From positions 3,492,952 through 3,556,951 of the forward strand of contig JAPTYO010000002.1 in assembly GCA_036873135.1 (NCBI GenBank): a stretch of DNA of 64,000 nucleotides. Reading direction: 5' to 3'. This document shows positions 25,510 through 38,168 of the stretch, piece by piece. The notes below the pieces were generated by a model, which was not told where the DNA came from, searched no databases, and saw only the letters and a program-made list of their open reading frames with translations. The translations under genes and the position numbers were made by a program. This DNA is from Clarkia xantiana subsp. parviflora (lineage: Eukaryota > Streptophyta > Magnoliopsida > Myrtales > Onagraceae). Within the stretch, counting starts at the first letter, position 1, and every line of letters begins with the position of its first letter.

Positions 25510-26290
25510 GGTTTGGTTGCTTCCACCTTCTCATCGTGTATTTGCTAGTTTAGTTTCCCCGGCAGTACTGTCATTAGTTTTGATAACGGTTCATGTCTTG
25601 TGCGAGATTGGGTATATCATCAACTTAAGCTACGTTACCAGCCGTAGCAGTTTCAATGTCTTCCATCTGCGTCGGTATAACAATGCCCGATTCCTCTTAA
25701 TGCTCTAGTTCTTGCAAGATAATATCTGAACTGATATCTTCAAGTTTAGGAAACTCATTATTCAAGAACATGACATCGCAAGACTCATATTTCGTGACAG
25801 TCTCACAGTCTTGAGCCCCACAATCACATAGGAAGAATTCGAGTATCTTATGCATATACTCTTCCATTTTCAAGGTTCCAACTTGCCAAATTAGCTTGCG
25901 GTATCATGTGTAAGCTTGCGCCTAGTCTAAAACACGTACGAGTTCGTATCTAACGACTTAGAAGACATACTGTTTAGCATGTACATCGCAGTATGTAACA
26001 CGTTTCCTATAGGAGATCGGCAGTTCTACCTGCAACATCATTGACCAAACAATGTCAAGGAACGTGTGAATCCATTGTTTTGCAACACCGTTTTACTGTA
26101 GCGTGTAAGGATTGTCACATGATGAACTATCCATTTTTTTTCAGCACATAAGTCAGATCAATGCGATCAAGAGGTATTCATCTCTTCTGTCGGTTTGAAT
26201 GGTTTTAACTTTTCGGTCCAACTAATTCTCATCCAGGCGCATATAGCTTTGAAAACGACTCGGACTTGAATTAAACTCATTGTAAGTACC
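25510..26290 (-). mobile_element. Decayed Ty1/Copia integrase fragment
   Basis: Reading the minus strand through stops and frameshifts gives Copia polyprotein blocks in the correct order: LDRKVKTIQTDRRDEYLL (integrase catalytic core, near 26,200), HATVKRC-type remnants of the PQQNGV..R region, MLNSMSSKSLDTNSYV (near 25,950), and CETVTKYESCDVMFLNNEFP (near 25,760). Too many stops to be functional. No LTRs recognised. It lies directly after carrier copy A. Confidence 0.65.
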
Positions 26291-28121
26291 CAAAATACTT
26301 AGTTTTAGAAACCGGAGGATTTGTGGAATAACCTTCATGTTAACAGTTGAGTTACCATAAAATTGGAAACTCACTTGGTAGTATGTGGTTTGCTGGCTTC
26401 TCTCAGCCCGACATTGAATTTAAGAAAATATGTGATTTATCATCAGATCCTAAACATTCGTGCATTAAATGCAATGGTGTAGGCTGATGTATGTGATTGA
26501 CATAGGCTCAATTGTGTTAGTTGGTTATAGGCTATAACTGGGTCCTTAGATTTCGTATTACTATTTTGTGACTACTCATACTATATTGTGACTTCATGGA
26601 GTCAGAATACGACTTTCACTCGATTACTATATTGTAACCGTAGTTAATTAGAGAAGTGGTTACACTCGGTTTTGAAGTTTAGTGTGTGTCAAGTTATATT
26701 TATAGAATCAATTTATTATTCCAATAAATACGCCTTATTGAAGAGGAATTTAGTCATAATGGTTTCAATAGAAAACACATGTATCTAATTAAAAAAAAAA
26801 CAGAAATCAAAACTACATAACTCCAAACTTTACTTTAATGCTGATAATAAATGGGACACTTGGGCGTGGGCCTGGCCCTTTCATTGGTCAGCAACAGAAT
26901 TGGCAATTTTGTTTATTTTTAATTCTTAAAATTTAAATATATATTGGCAAAAGAAAAATGATAATTTATATTTACCAGTGAACAAACCGGCAATCTGAGC
27001 AGTTCATTTCACTACCCGGTCTGTCTGATTACAGGGCTGAGTCCAAACCCTGTGATATTTATAGAGGTTTCCCTTCGACGCATTTCACTCCTCTCTGCCT
27101 CCATTTCTGCTGTTGAGCTCCTCGGTCTCCTCTAGACTCTAGTGCGCGCAAAGAGCAGCGCGACCTAGTCCTTCACCGACCATTCGACCCTCTTCTCAGG
27201 TAATTCTATCTCACTCTGATCCTTCTACGTGGTTTAGAGATCTGGCTGTTCGAATTTCTGCGTCATTTCATATTCCTCAAATTTGTAGATCCGTGAGGTT
27301 CTGCAATTTTTTTTGCTTGATGCTACGGATTAACTGTAGATGAGGCGTTTTCCATCTGTTTCTTTGCTGTATGGAGTTGAGAGGGCGTTACTGCCACGGA
27401 TCTGAGCTCTGTTGAATCTAGTTTTACTCATCTTTGATGCCTTAGCTATATACTTGCTGGATCTACTGGTTTCTGCTCTTTTTTCAGTTTTACTCATTCT
27501 TTTTGTCTGGTGAATTTCGTTGCTTCGATTATGAATATATTATAACATGTGAATTTTGCACCACTGATCTGACTTTTTGTGGATAACTGTCGATCTGATT
27601 TTGGTTTCTTGTCTTTATCATTGAAGATGGCCCTAAAGCTTTACATTTAGCTGATGGTTGATCTATTGTGATTTCACGATTGGAACTTGAATTGTCCTTC
27701 CGATTTACATTCATATTTGTTTTCTTAATATGCTTTAAGCTGCATCTGTTTTAATGTTAAGTTGACTAATCTGATATTTTTTTTCTTAACTACTTACAAT
27801 GAAATTAAATCTGTTTAATCTTGTACACTTATGATTTAGATGCAGTATGTAATGTTATATGGGTGCTTGTGTTATCGTATTGTATATTTTATCATCAATC
27901 ATCATATTTTTAAATTTGGTAACACTATTAGTGGTTTGATTATTTATTTCTCCCTAGTTTTAACTATAAGACTACTCTGTACACATGTATTGTCATTTAT
28001 GATGTTTGGTTTTCTCAGTAATGATAGTAATTGCTTACATCTATATTGTTCAGCCTTCCCAGTTATTTCATATGCATGATAATTGACATGATAGTGAATT
28101 CCTCATTCCCAGGAAGTGAAG

Positions 28122-29493
28122 ATGGCCGACCAGGTTCAACACCCAACTGTGATGCACAAGGTAGCTGGGCAACTCCTTGTCCGTTCTCAGGAGGCTCAGA
28201 GCTACAATGGGGCTTTCCAGAGCTCTCCTGCTCTTTATCAAAGGCGTGCTGCATATGGAAACTACACCAATGCTGCTTTTCAACATACCACATGCAGAGC
28301 CTCGACTGATCTATCTATGATTGCTTCATCTGCATCTCCCATGTTTGTCCATGCCCCTGCTGAGAAAGGATTTTCAAGCTTTGCCATTGATTTCCTGATG
28401 GGAGGAGTGTCAGCTGCTGTATCCAAGACAGCTGCTGCTCCAATTGAGCGTGTTAAGCTTTTGATTCAGAACCAGGACGAGATGATCAAGGCTGGAAGGT
28501 TGTCTGAACCATACAAGGGTATTGGTGACTGCTTTGGAAGAACAATTAAGGAAGAGGGTTTTGGGTCTCTATGGAGAGGAAACACAGCTAACGTTATCCG
28601 TTACTTCCCCACTCAGGTAGGTTTTGTTATGAATCACAGTTTTTTCCTTTCCATTTCCTTTTGTGAATTATTGACATCTAATATTGAGTAATGCTGTCTT
28701 ATTTGAACTCTTCTACCAGGCCTTGAACTTTGCTTTCAAGGATTATTTCAAGAGGTTGTTCAACTTCAAGAAAGACAGGGATGGTTACTGGAAGTGGTTT
28801 GCAGGGAACTTGGGATCAGGTGGTGCAGCTGGTGCATCATCCCTTCTCTTTGTCTACTCTCTTGACTATGCTCGTACTCGTCTTGCCAATGACGCAAAGG
28901 CCTCAAAGAAGGGTGGAGAGAGGCAGTTCAATGGGTTGGTTGATGTATACAGGAAGACTCTCAAGTCTGATGGTATTGCTGGGTTGTACCGTGGTTTCAA
29001 CATCTCTTGTGTTGGAATTATTGTGTACAGAGGTCTCTATTTTGGACTGTATGACTCCTTGAAGCCAGTTCTTTTGACTGGACAGTTGGCGGTTAGTGCT
29101 GATCTTTTCACTCTATGCTACTTAGATATACGTTCAATTGCTGCTTTTGTTTTTCAGCTGACTGATATGATTATCATTACGTGTAAACGTTTTCAGGATA
29201 GTTTCTTTGCTAGCTTTGCACTTGGGTGGCTGATCACCAATGGTGCTGGACTTGCCTCATACCCAATTGACACCGTTCGTAGAAGAATGATGATGACATC
29301 AGGTGAAGCAGTCAAGTACAAGAGCTCATTGGATGCGTTCACTCAGATCCTGAAGAATGAGGGTGCCAAGTCTCTCTTCAAGGGTGCTGGAGCCAATGTC
29401 CTTCGTGCCATTGCAGGTGCTGGTGTGCTTTCTGGTTATGACAAGTTGCAGCTGATTGTTTTCGGCAAGAAGTATGGATCAGGCAGCGGCTAA
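28122..29493 (+). CDS. AAC: Mitochondrial ADP/ATP carrier, copy B
   Basis: Coding exons 28,122-28,616, 28,720-29,091 and 29,197-29,493 give 387 residues, identical at protein level to copy C and with Leu instead of Val at residue 38 compared with A. The signature RRRMMM and all three carrier motifs are intact. The 5' UTR intron is 27,200-28,112, with TATTTATA at 27,056. Intron 3 (29,092-29,196) is clearly different from intron 3 of A and C, which are the same as each other. The intron between the last two coding exons has no stop in one frame, so a naive open reading frame runs straight through it. Confidence 0.97.
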
Positions 29494-30275
29494 GAGGTGC
29501 TTGTTGCCTTGCCGTATAACCAATTTTACTGCTGTTTTTGTTGTTGTTTAGAACTTAAATTTTAGATGGTGATGAAATCTTGAGTTCCGAAAGTGTTTCC
29601 GGAAAATAATTGGCACTAAAATGGAGATTCTCCTGAACACCCCTCCAGTTAGTGTTTTGTCTTGGTTGTGACTGGATTTTTGTTGGTGTAGACCTTGATT
29701 ATTTTGAAGCCATTATTACAATGATGCGCAATGGCTAGAGTTTTATACTTTTATTTCGTTTAGAAGAGGGTTTTTTTTGTTGTGTTTCTCAGTATCCAGG
29801 CATTCTTATCATTTTTCACAATTCGGGCAGTTAAATCGACTTTGTCGGTTTTTTATTTTTTGATATTGTTTCCCCCATCTGTTGAGATTGTCAGTTATAC
29901 ACGTGCCCTCACCTTGTCACATTTTTCTAACGAGCTACGCAACACTCCCCTTCCTTGATTTAACCATAGCTACCCTCCTTATTAACGGGTTCCTGAGAGT
30001 GTTTAAATTGCAAGAAAGATATGGATATCTTAATTTCTCAGTTTTAAAATAAACTAGGTTTAGTCACCACATTTCTCAGTAGATACAATATACTCTCAGG
30101 TACCAAAAATCTAAAATGTTGTCTGTTAATTGCGGGTAAGGATGCTAGCCGTGCTGCGCACACTTAATTTCAGAGGGTTTAATGAACACTGTGTTACGTA
30201 CTACTGCTCGCTGTTGGCACTTTTACGAATGCAACACCTTTTCCTTGAGTTTATTAAAAGAAGAGTATATATTAT

Positions 30276-30363
30276 TCCGACCTACCGGATTCGAACCAGT
30301 GACCTAAGGATATACTGTTTAACAAACTACAGTCCTCCGCTCTACCATCTGAGCTAAGGTCGG
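30276..30363 (-). tRNA. tRNA-Tyr(GUA) with intron, block B
   Basis: Minus strand: acceptor CCGACCT pairs with AGGTCGG, discriminator A; anticodon GTA in ACTGTAG; T arm GGTTCGAATCC. A 15-nt intron (TTTGTTAAACAGTAT) follows the base after the anticodon, the usual position in plant nuclear tRNA-Tyr. Mature length 73 nt. The D arm reads CTCAGATGG, where block C has CTCAGTTGG. The acceptor stem is fully paired, so this copy looks functional. Confidence 0.9.
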
Positions 30364-30655
30364 TATTGAAGTTATAGTTGTATCTGAATGATAAGTATAC
30401 AAGGACAACCACCACACTAACTCATTGAAACTAGCAAGCAGTTTTGGTTTCTTTCCGCTTTCATTACTAATACCAATCACCTGTCATAATAACGAGTTTC
30501 CAGTATTTTATGAGCAGAATAAACACATTGGGACACAACCTTATTTGAACATTATCTGTTCTTGGCTTTCATACCTCTTAAGAATGGTCAATGGAGAAAA
30601 ACGAAATTTTACAGTTCTTACAATTCAGTACTATAGCACATTACAACTTCTTTTT

Positions 30656-31092
30656 TCACATAAGAACTTCATTGACCATAGTCTCGAAATTTGTAGACGA
30701 TGAACCAGTGGGTCCGGTTGCTTGGTGTGCAAGTTGCTTCCAATGCATCGCCTTTTCCTTGAGTCTCTTACCAATATTGTCTCTAGACATGACCTCTCTC
30801 ACAAGCTTTTTCATTTCATCTCTTTTCGCATCGGTATCTAACTGGAGGTCGACCTCCCATTCCGTGCAGATGTACTTGCAGTTAGTAGGTTGGTCCCCGG
30901 AGCATGGCCAGCAAAGCATTGGTACGCCGGCAGTTAAGCTCTCGAGCACCGAGATCCACCCGCAGTGCGTTAAGAACGCGCCAATGGCTGGGTGGTTGAG
31001 GACTTGCTCTTGTGGGCACCAGACAGATATCATACCTCTTCCTTTTATTTCCTTAACAATCTCAGACAGTAAAGTTGTAGCTAATCCGCTTC
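30656..31092 (-). pseudogene. UGT85-like 3' exon only (duplicated fragment)
   Basis: Corresponds exactly in length (437 nt) to the last exon of the complete UGT at 46,861-47,297 and keeps an open frame and the splice acceptor (AATAG|GAAGCGG). It contains the whole PSPG nucleotide-sugar motif ([20 protein letters not shown] onward). At the position normally Asn in HCGWNS it has Ile. The first two exons are absent because the duplication ends in intron 2. It cannot make a complete enzyme. Confidence 0.85.
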
Positions 31093-31182
31093 CTATTAAT
31101 AACCGCAACCCATCAAATTCATACGGGGTTAAACTTAAATATGTTCGACTAAAGTTGGTTTTATTATAATAACTTTTTTTTT

Positions 31183-31577
31183 AACGCGCAAGAATTAAAT
31201 TAGGACTAAACCCTAAAAATAAAGCAAGTCAAATATATAATTTTATAGGTTCGGTCGATAATAATTACATTTTACAGAGTTAAAAGTATGCACAACGACA
31301 AGTTTTCGGGAAAAATAATAATATAAAACAAGACTCTTAATTGTTTTGGAAAAAAATTCTACGAATATCAATATAAAACATTGGCGGATCTTAATATATA
31401 CATAAATGAATATAAAATTCGTCAAATATATTATTATTTATCTCTCGTTTTTTTTGTTAAGTTTCATTATGTCGCACTTTTTATCAAAATTATGTATTCT
31501 TTATTATGGTTTTTATTGTTTTTCAGTCAATTTCTTTATAACGGACAATCTATCTATCTATATATCTATATATATAA
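31183..31577. other. Spacer between block B and Helitron
   Basis: AT-rich sequence with no recognised feature; ends in TATCTA-type simple repeat next to the Helitron 3' end. Confidence 0.5.
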
Positions 31578-32049
31578 CTAGATAGCATACCCGCGCGTTG
31601 CGCGGTAAGTAATTTGTAATATTATAAGATTTTATGAAAATTCAAATTTCACATTAATAATATATTTGATTGTTGTTTTTTATTTGAAATAATTTATTTA
31701 ATGCAAATAAAATACTACTACGTATTTAAGATATATATATATATATATATATTAACGTGTGTGAATAGAAGTTCTATTTGTTATGATAGGTTTACATATA
31801 TGATATTACAATTTTTTCGATATAGTCATTACAAAACATCAAAATATTAAAATAAAAAATAGTTACGTACTAAATATTATTGTTAATCATATTTTCTTAT
31901 AGTTGTAATATCTCATGAAAAATTATATATCATATACACATTTTTATAGTGATTTCTACTTTTAATTGATAATTAAAAGATTAATTAGTATTTCAGGAAA
32001 TCATGTTAAACTAAATTGCTTATTTTTTACCAAAATATAATTGTTTATT

Positions 32050-32911
32050 GGGTTAATATATTGTTTAGTTACTTATGTTTGCATAATGTGATCAAATGGT
32101 TACTCTTGTTTTTTTACGTGATAGTTTGGTTACTAACGTTTCGGAATGTGATTAAATGGTTATAAAGTGACAATTTTACCCTTGCTTTTAATATTTTATT
32201 TATTTTTATTTTAATCTCTTATGAAAGACGGGAATGATAATCCATGGATAAAAGAAGACGAACACGAAGAATAAAACCACTGGGTGATTTGCTGTCTCAT
32301 ATGTAAGTAAGTATATAACATGCTCATGTAACTTATTTTGAATGGAATTAATTCAGTAATTTGTCACGATTTAATGATTAACTAATTATAAGGATTAATT
32401 ATGCTTGAATGGTTCTTAATTCTGTTTCTTTAGCTAATCTTGCAACTTTTTTTTGGCCAACGCTAATCTTGCAACTTAATTCAGCTAATTTGAATGGTAT
32501 TAACTCTATTTATTATGTAGAGAATTATTAGTCTTGAAGAGCGAGCTTTCTTTCCCATGGTGGTGGCTCTCGGTGGCTGCAGCTATGGTTGGATTCTTCA
32601 GTGGTTAAATGATAAGATCAGATTTATCACGGTTTATTGTGCAAGTTTTTTCATATAAAAATTAATTAAAAAAAAAATCTAAAATTGGATTTGATTTTGA
32701 AAAAAAATTTAAGTTTATTTTTATTTTAATAAAAATATTGATGAATTTAACGAAGAACGCGATGAAGAATGATATAGAAATGGTATTTTGGACATATTAT
32801 TAAAAAAAGTAACCAAACAGTCACATTTGCAAACGTAGGTAACTAAAAAGCACATGTTTGAACCAAACGATCATATTGTCAAACGTAAGTAACCAAACGA
32901 TGTATTAACCC
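32050..32911. mobile_element. MULE with 9-bp target duplication, inside Helitron
   Basis: Termini GGGTTAATA...TATTAACCC with terminal inverted repeats of about 80 bp. The flanking 9-mer TTGTTTATT is perfect on both sides (32,041-32,049 and 32,912-32,920). No transposase. The interior holds an A-tailed micro-insertion at 32,433-32,477. Confidence 0.88.
32433..32477 (-). mobile_element. A-tailed micro-insertion with 16-bp target duplication
   Basis: GCTAATCTTGCAACTT at 32,433-32,448 is repeated perfectly at 32,462-32,477. The insert is 13 nt; on the minus strand it reads GTTGGCC then six A. Confidence 0.6.
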
Positions 32912-34257
32912 TTGTTTATTTAAGTGAAAATATATGATGAGTGAATGTAGTTGTGGTGATTGAAAAATATATGTGAAAAAAACGTTCGGTAAGAACCACC
33001 ATGTAACATTTGTGCAATTCTAGAGCTTCTTGTTGTTGATATCTACTTGGCTATCTAATTTAGTAATTTGTAACTTGAAAATTTGACCAACTATTATGAT
33101 ATTGACAACTAAGTGGTACAGAATATTATGTATCAAGCATACATTAAACATATCTAGATAATATTATATTATATAATATAAATTGATAAAGATAATATAT
33201 TGTGTTTCATAAATGATTGGTCCGTGCTTTGCACAGAATAAATTAGTTTCATATTATTAGTTGTAATTACTCTTTTATATTGTACATGCGAGGAATATAA
33301 TAGTTTTTATTAAGTCTTATAAATTTATAAAATATGCATTTAGGAAACTTACTCATTCTCCCAAAGCGTAGTAGATTAGTTGAATAATTCATATATAAAT
33401 TAATAGTCACTATATAATTGAAAATTTTATATATCAATAAACATAGAATAAAAAAAAATTCAGTAAGTTCCATATTAATATTTTTTATCGGTAATTAATA
33501 AGAGATTAAAAATAAATTTTCTAAAAATGAAACATCTCTAGTTAAAACTTTAGACATGATTATAATATGATGGTATTTTTAACATTAAATTCAAAAGTTA
33601 TTCAAATGTTAATTTTTATTAAATATTATTCTATCAAGGTGTAAAATATTTAATATTTTTACTTTAAAAACAAGACAGTAAAATATTTTTAATAATAGTA
33701 GACCAATTGTATAATACCATTTTTTTTTTGTTTACACACAATGTATACAAATATCATTCTATATTGAATTCTTTACATTTTTCCTCACAAATAAAACTGT
33801 CTTTAGATAAAATATTATAAAAATTAGAAATAAAATATAACAAAAATAAACAAATGTCAACTTCTTATGGTATTTTTATATTTTATATTAAAATATACAT
33901 ATACTAATATTTACATAGATCAAACCTAATATCAAATGTGATAATTTAAATATTGAGGGCAACACAAGTAAGATTCTTTTTTGCATTACTATTAGTATTC
34001 ATAGTGAATTGTCATTAATAATTAGTTTTACTTAGGAAAAAAAAACGGACATAAAAACATAACGTTCCTCAAGATGCAATGAGAATTTTTGGAGGATTTT
34101 TAAGTACTTAGACTTGTCTACATGGCATTGCCATGTCATATGGGAGAGATATAAATTTATATGGACCAATAGGATTACTCCATTTTGCCATGTAATCTAT
34201 TCATTTTAGTACTTGTCAAGTTCTTATAAGAGTCATTAGAATTATATTATATATAGA

Positions 34258-37200
34258 TAAAGCAAGAGGAAAGAGGATAACGGGTTGTGGAATTGCCACG
34301 TCAGCACAAGGGTGGGCTGTGAAATCGCCATGTCAGCACATATATCTACGCACGATTGTAATTCACGCGCCAGCTTCTTCAAACTTCCTCTGTCGCTTGG
34401 CTTTTCCGTTTCAGACGCTTTTTTATTTTTCCTGGGAATAAAGCAAAACCACGCTGCTTCCATCTCCATAGGCCGGTCGTCGTTTCAGCCCTATGTCCAG
34501 CAAGCGCCAGCGAAAGCTTCTCAAGAAATTTCGCCGAGTGTGATTCCTCCTCTATCTTCCAATCAATCTCTTATCAGACTCAAACTGATTGGATTTTTTT
34601 ATTATCTACTCTATAATTTGAAATAATTGTTTAGTGTAATATTAGGTTTTTGCTCCAGCTACAGCTAAGATTGGGTAGGCGCAATCGGCAAGTCGTCAAA
34701 GAATTGGGTAGTGCAATCAGAAAGTCCTCATCTTCTTCATGCCGCAAATCATTATGCTTCTTCACTTTCGTCTTCAGTTTTAATCTCGCGAATCAGTTGG
34801 GTTTTGCATCTGCTATTTTATTTGAGTCCAGTATCCATCAGCAATTCAGGCGCCATTTTCATCTATTTCGCTCGCAATCGGGATTACGAGGTTAACTTTT
34901 CTCTATCTCCCGTTCTTGGGCTCCAACAATCTTCTCTGCTACTAATTTACCGCTGCTAATCATGGTTCGCTTGACATTCACCCTTTGATTTTTGCTTGAT
35001 TCACGTCTTTCCATTTGATTATAGGTTTCGAAATTCTAGGGGGACTTTACTGATCTGCTGGGATCATTGAGTTCAAGCAGCACATTTGAGAATGACCCTT
35101 TTGAAATATTTCAATTTGTAGATCCTTCCCCGAGTCTGTTCTCGGATGGGCATGTATTTAGCCAATTCCCACATTCTTTAAAAGATTATGGAAATAAAGG
35201 TCTTGACAAAACTTTGAGGAAGAGATGAAGCATATTGTCAGGCTGCTAAGGTATTATATTATTTTGAAGGATATTCAGTCCAAAAGTAGTTCCAGTTAGC
35301 TAACCATTTGCTAAGATCCACAAAGATTTCTCATTACTTCCATCAACTTTGTTTGTCATTATGATTCATATGAAATAATGGGAGGCTTTACCTGTACCTA
35401 TTTGCTCAGCCCAACTGTTTATTTGCATGTTACAAGTATTATGAGGCTTCGGTTTTCTAATTCCATTGGTTTTTATTGCATGTGCGGGAGAGACAGACAA
35501 CTTTATTTTCAATACCGATGGTAAAGAGAAAGAAAATGGTCTGATCTCTCATTAAATTTTATCACTAAATTGTGTGTTTGGTAGATTATAAATCAACATT
35601 CATTTTTCCAAACTGGTGCAATCTAATTGAATCTCAGCTTTGCATGTTCTTGGTTCTATTGAAATATTGAAAACCAACTGCTAATAATGGTATGGTCTGA
35701 ATTGATTTACTGTGTTTGTTGTTTGATAATAGTTTATCTCTACTTTAATGACACACATTTTAATAATTTACTAAAAAATTTGATTATTTCCAGGGGAAAC
35801 CTTCATGAACGGGCAAGCCATTCCCCACGATCCCAAATACCATGAAGAGTGGGCAAACGAGAATCAAATTTTATATCCAATTTTGAGGTAAACCAATTGG
35901 AAGAGTCATGTACAAATACATATGTATGGTTCTTAAGTTTAAAATTCTGGACCACGAGTGTCTATCTCATGTGTTTTGGTGATGATTTTAAAACTTGACG
36001 AATTTATCTTGGACTTGACACACAATTCATGCGCTTATCATTTTGGAGTCTCACTTTATGTTAGATTCTTAATATTTCGTTTCATTGTTAACAATGTGTT
36101 TGTTCATAGATCTATTATATATAGTAGTGGTCATGGGTTTGTAGTTAGGTAAACCTAGCTAGCTAACTTAGCTGTGATGCTAATTCGCTTGCTGACAAAA
36201 AACATACTCTCAATATTGTTGAGTGTGATCAATATCAATTAATCTATAAGATAGAAATAGTAACGAATCATTCAAATAGCTAGCTAACTGATGAAGAGTT
36301 TTGATTATCAACCTGCAGAATGTTAACTTCTCAAGCCATGTTTGAATGATAACCTATGTATGACTACAAATGGTGATTTTTTTAAGAATGATAACCTCAG
36401 TTTGAACACAAATGAGTTGAATATATTAATTGAGTGATGGGCTATTTGGAATGAATTATGATTTGTGAAACATTTTTGTGCGCTGTTTCGTACTCCGTTT
36501 GATCGGTTTTCTCTTATAGGTAATCTTTTCTTTGTCTTGAAACATTATTGTCTTCTCTCCCTGTTTTTGTCGTTGCCTAATCTGCTCAAATTTGATCCAT
36601 ATATGGATCTTTTGTTGGTTGATTCCTGCTGATATGGTTACAGTTTCATGATTAGCCGATTCAGGAATGGTCAAGGCTAGCAGCTTAGGCAATTGATGAG
36701 GGATATGTTTGATGATGGACGTCTCTCTTGGGGCAGCTCCATGTTCATAATCTGTCCGGTGAGCGTTGAATAAATAATTTGAATTCGTCTCCTTTTATTC
36801 TATTATGTTGATTGTGCTTGGGAACATATGTGTTTACTCATTGATGTTGAAATTTCCTCAAACAATTAGGTATGCTAATTAGTAATTTTTTTTACTGAGT
36901 ATGGATTGCGGAACAAGTTTTATTGTTGTGGTGTAAATTGTGGTCAGGACAAGACACAATTAACTAGAAACAAAAAGAGAAGGAGAAGAGTGCACAAATT
37001 CTGCAATTTCCTTTATATAAGCTTAGCTGAGATGCTTTGAGCTGTCAATAGAACTCTTAAGTTCCTGACAAGATCTGAAAGGTTTTGGTCAATAACTATG
37101 CTGAACATCCATGACCATAAGCAAAAAAAAAAAAAAAAAAACAGCAATGGATCGAGCATTTTCTAGAATAAAATTGATCAGATATAGTGTTATATGCACT

Positions 37201-37690
37201 ATTAAAGTACAGTAAGAGCAGCGTCTAATAAATGATCTAGGTAGTTAACAGTGAAATAGAAATTGTAGTTCGGAAGGGGATCGAGTGATTTGGGAGGGAG
37301 TAAATGATCTAGGGATCAGTCGTAACTTTTCATATTTTATTTAGAAGCCAATTAAATTTTTACCCACATATCTGTACGTCGAGAGTTGGAGATGCAAAAT
37401 ATGCACATGAATCTGGATGATTATGTCAACATCTACAATCAAGTAGAGGTGTGTCTCTTCGTTTATTTTTTGAATTAATATTCAACCTTATCTTATTACT
37501 ATGTTTTCATCTTTTATTATGCTTTGACATATAGATGAGAATCATTACGTTGAAGAATTTTCCCAGATTGATCAAAAGGAAGAAGAAGATGGTGATGAGA
37601 AGCATCTTACAGGAAGCTGCTCACTGATGATGTCATCAATGAAGCCACCCATCTCCAGAAACGTGAAATACAAGTGTGCTTCGTCACCAA
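34258..37690. other. Unassigned region with exon-like fragments
   Basis: No family identified. Several short stretches look like spliced coding DNA on the plus strand: one reading NDPFEIFQFVDPSPSLFSDG near 35,090-35,150, preceded by an acceptor-like TTCTAG|GGGGAC; one reading GETFMNGQAIPHDPKYHEEW near 35,795-35,850, followed by AG|GTAAAC; and one reading MRDMFDDGRLSWGS near 36,695-36,740, followed by GTGAGC. They do not join into a gene I recognise. This could be a decayed gene or fragments carried by a transposon. Confidence 0.35.
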
Positions 37691-37731
37691 TATTCATCAT
37701 CATCAAGTTTATTGTTGCTGGTGCTGATCCA

Positions 37732-38024
37732 TCATGACTTCATCTTGCTGATGACTGAATCTGCTGGATAATATCGACTTGATCTTCTTATAGGCGGTGG
37801 AGGGGAATTGTTAGGTTTTCCTGTGAGTCTCTTAACTAGCTCCCGGAAGTTTGCGACATCGGTTTTGATGATCTCGGGAGCGAAGATGTGGATGATTCGA
37901 TCTTGGGCTTCACTTTGGTTACCATTCTGGAAACCTTGTGGATGCCATGTGATGATGAATTGTTGGAGATCACATTGAAGCCCTGCTTCTCCATAATCAC
38001 GTCTTCCATGGAAAAATGCATCAC
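37732..38024 (-). pseudogene. VQ-motif protein gene, frameshifted
   Basis: The frame from 38,024 begins MMHFSMEDVIMEKQGFNV and breaks near 37,898. In the next frame it continues RIIHIFAPEIIKTDVANFRE and LVKRLTGKP, the VQ-family layout, ending at 37,732 after about 97 residues in total. The core motif at 37,820-37,849 reads FRELVKRLTG; the family consensus is FxxxVQxhTG, so the defining Gln is Lys here. A single-base loss after KVKPKI explains the break. VQ proteins are small cofactors of WRKY factors. A sequencing error or a rare intron cannot be excluded. A MULE sits about 145 bp upstream of the start. Confidence 0.7.
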
Positions 38025-38168
38025 ATAAGAAGAAGAAGAAAAGTTGTGTTCCTTTTATGGAATAAGGAGAAAGAGAAGATACGAGAGGACATTTAATGTT
38101 TCCTTTTTAAATGAGCATATCTAGCATATCAATGTTTCTTTGTTTTTTAATCAGTGAAGTTAAAGTAA

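Larger units (their letters stand above)
26864..31182. repeat. Segmental duplication, block B
   Basis: Collinear with block C (40,411-47,390): carrier promoter, gene and 3' UTR, then tRNA-Tyr, then the UGT last exon and part of the preceding intron. Similarity begins at GCGTGGGCCTGG in both and ends at a T-run in the UGT intron. Block B lacks the three transposons found in block C and so preserves their empty sites. It ends inside the UGT gene, so the other UGT exons are absent here. Confidence 0.9.
31578..34257 (-). mobile_element. Non-autonomous Helitron, 2.68 kb
   Basis: On the minus strand the element starts TCTATATATAATATAATTC (from 34,257) and ends with a GC hairpin CCGCGC-AAC-GCGCGG (31,605-31,591) followed 10 nt later by CTAG (31,581-31,578). 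The flanking host bases are A on the 5' side and T on the 3' side, the expected A^T insertion site. No Rep/helicase coding seen. A MULE is inserted at 32,050-32,911. Confidence 0.8.

Noticed and set aside
29092..29196. Single carrier frame of 269 codons running through the last intron of copy B
   Set aside because: Donor and acceptor match copies A and C, and the family protein has no insertion there; the intron simply lacks a stop in that frame.
37117..37142. A-run as another micro-insertion
   Set aside because: No target duplication on the two sides.
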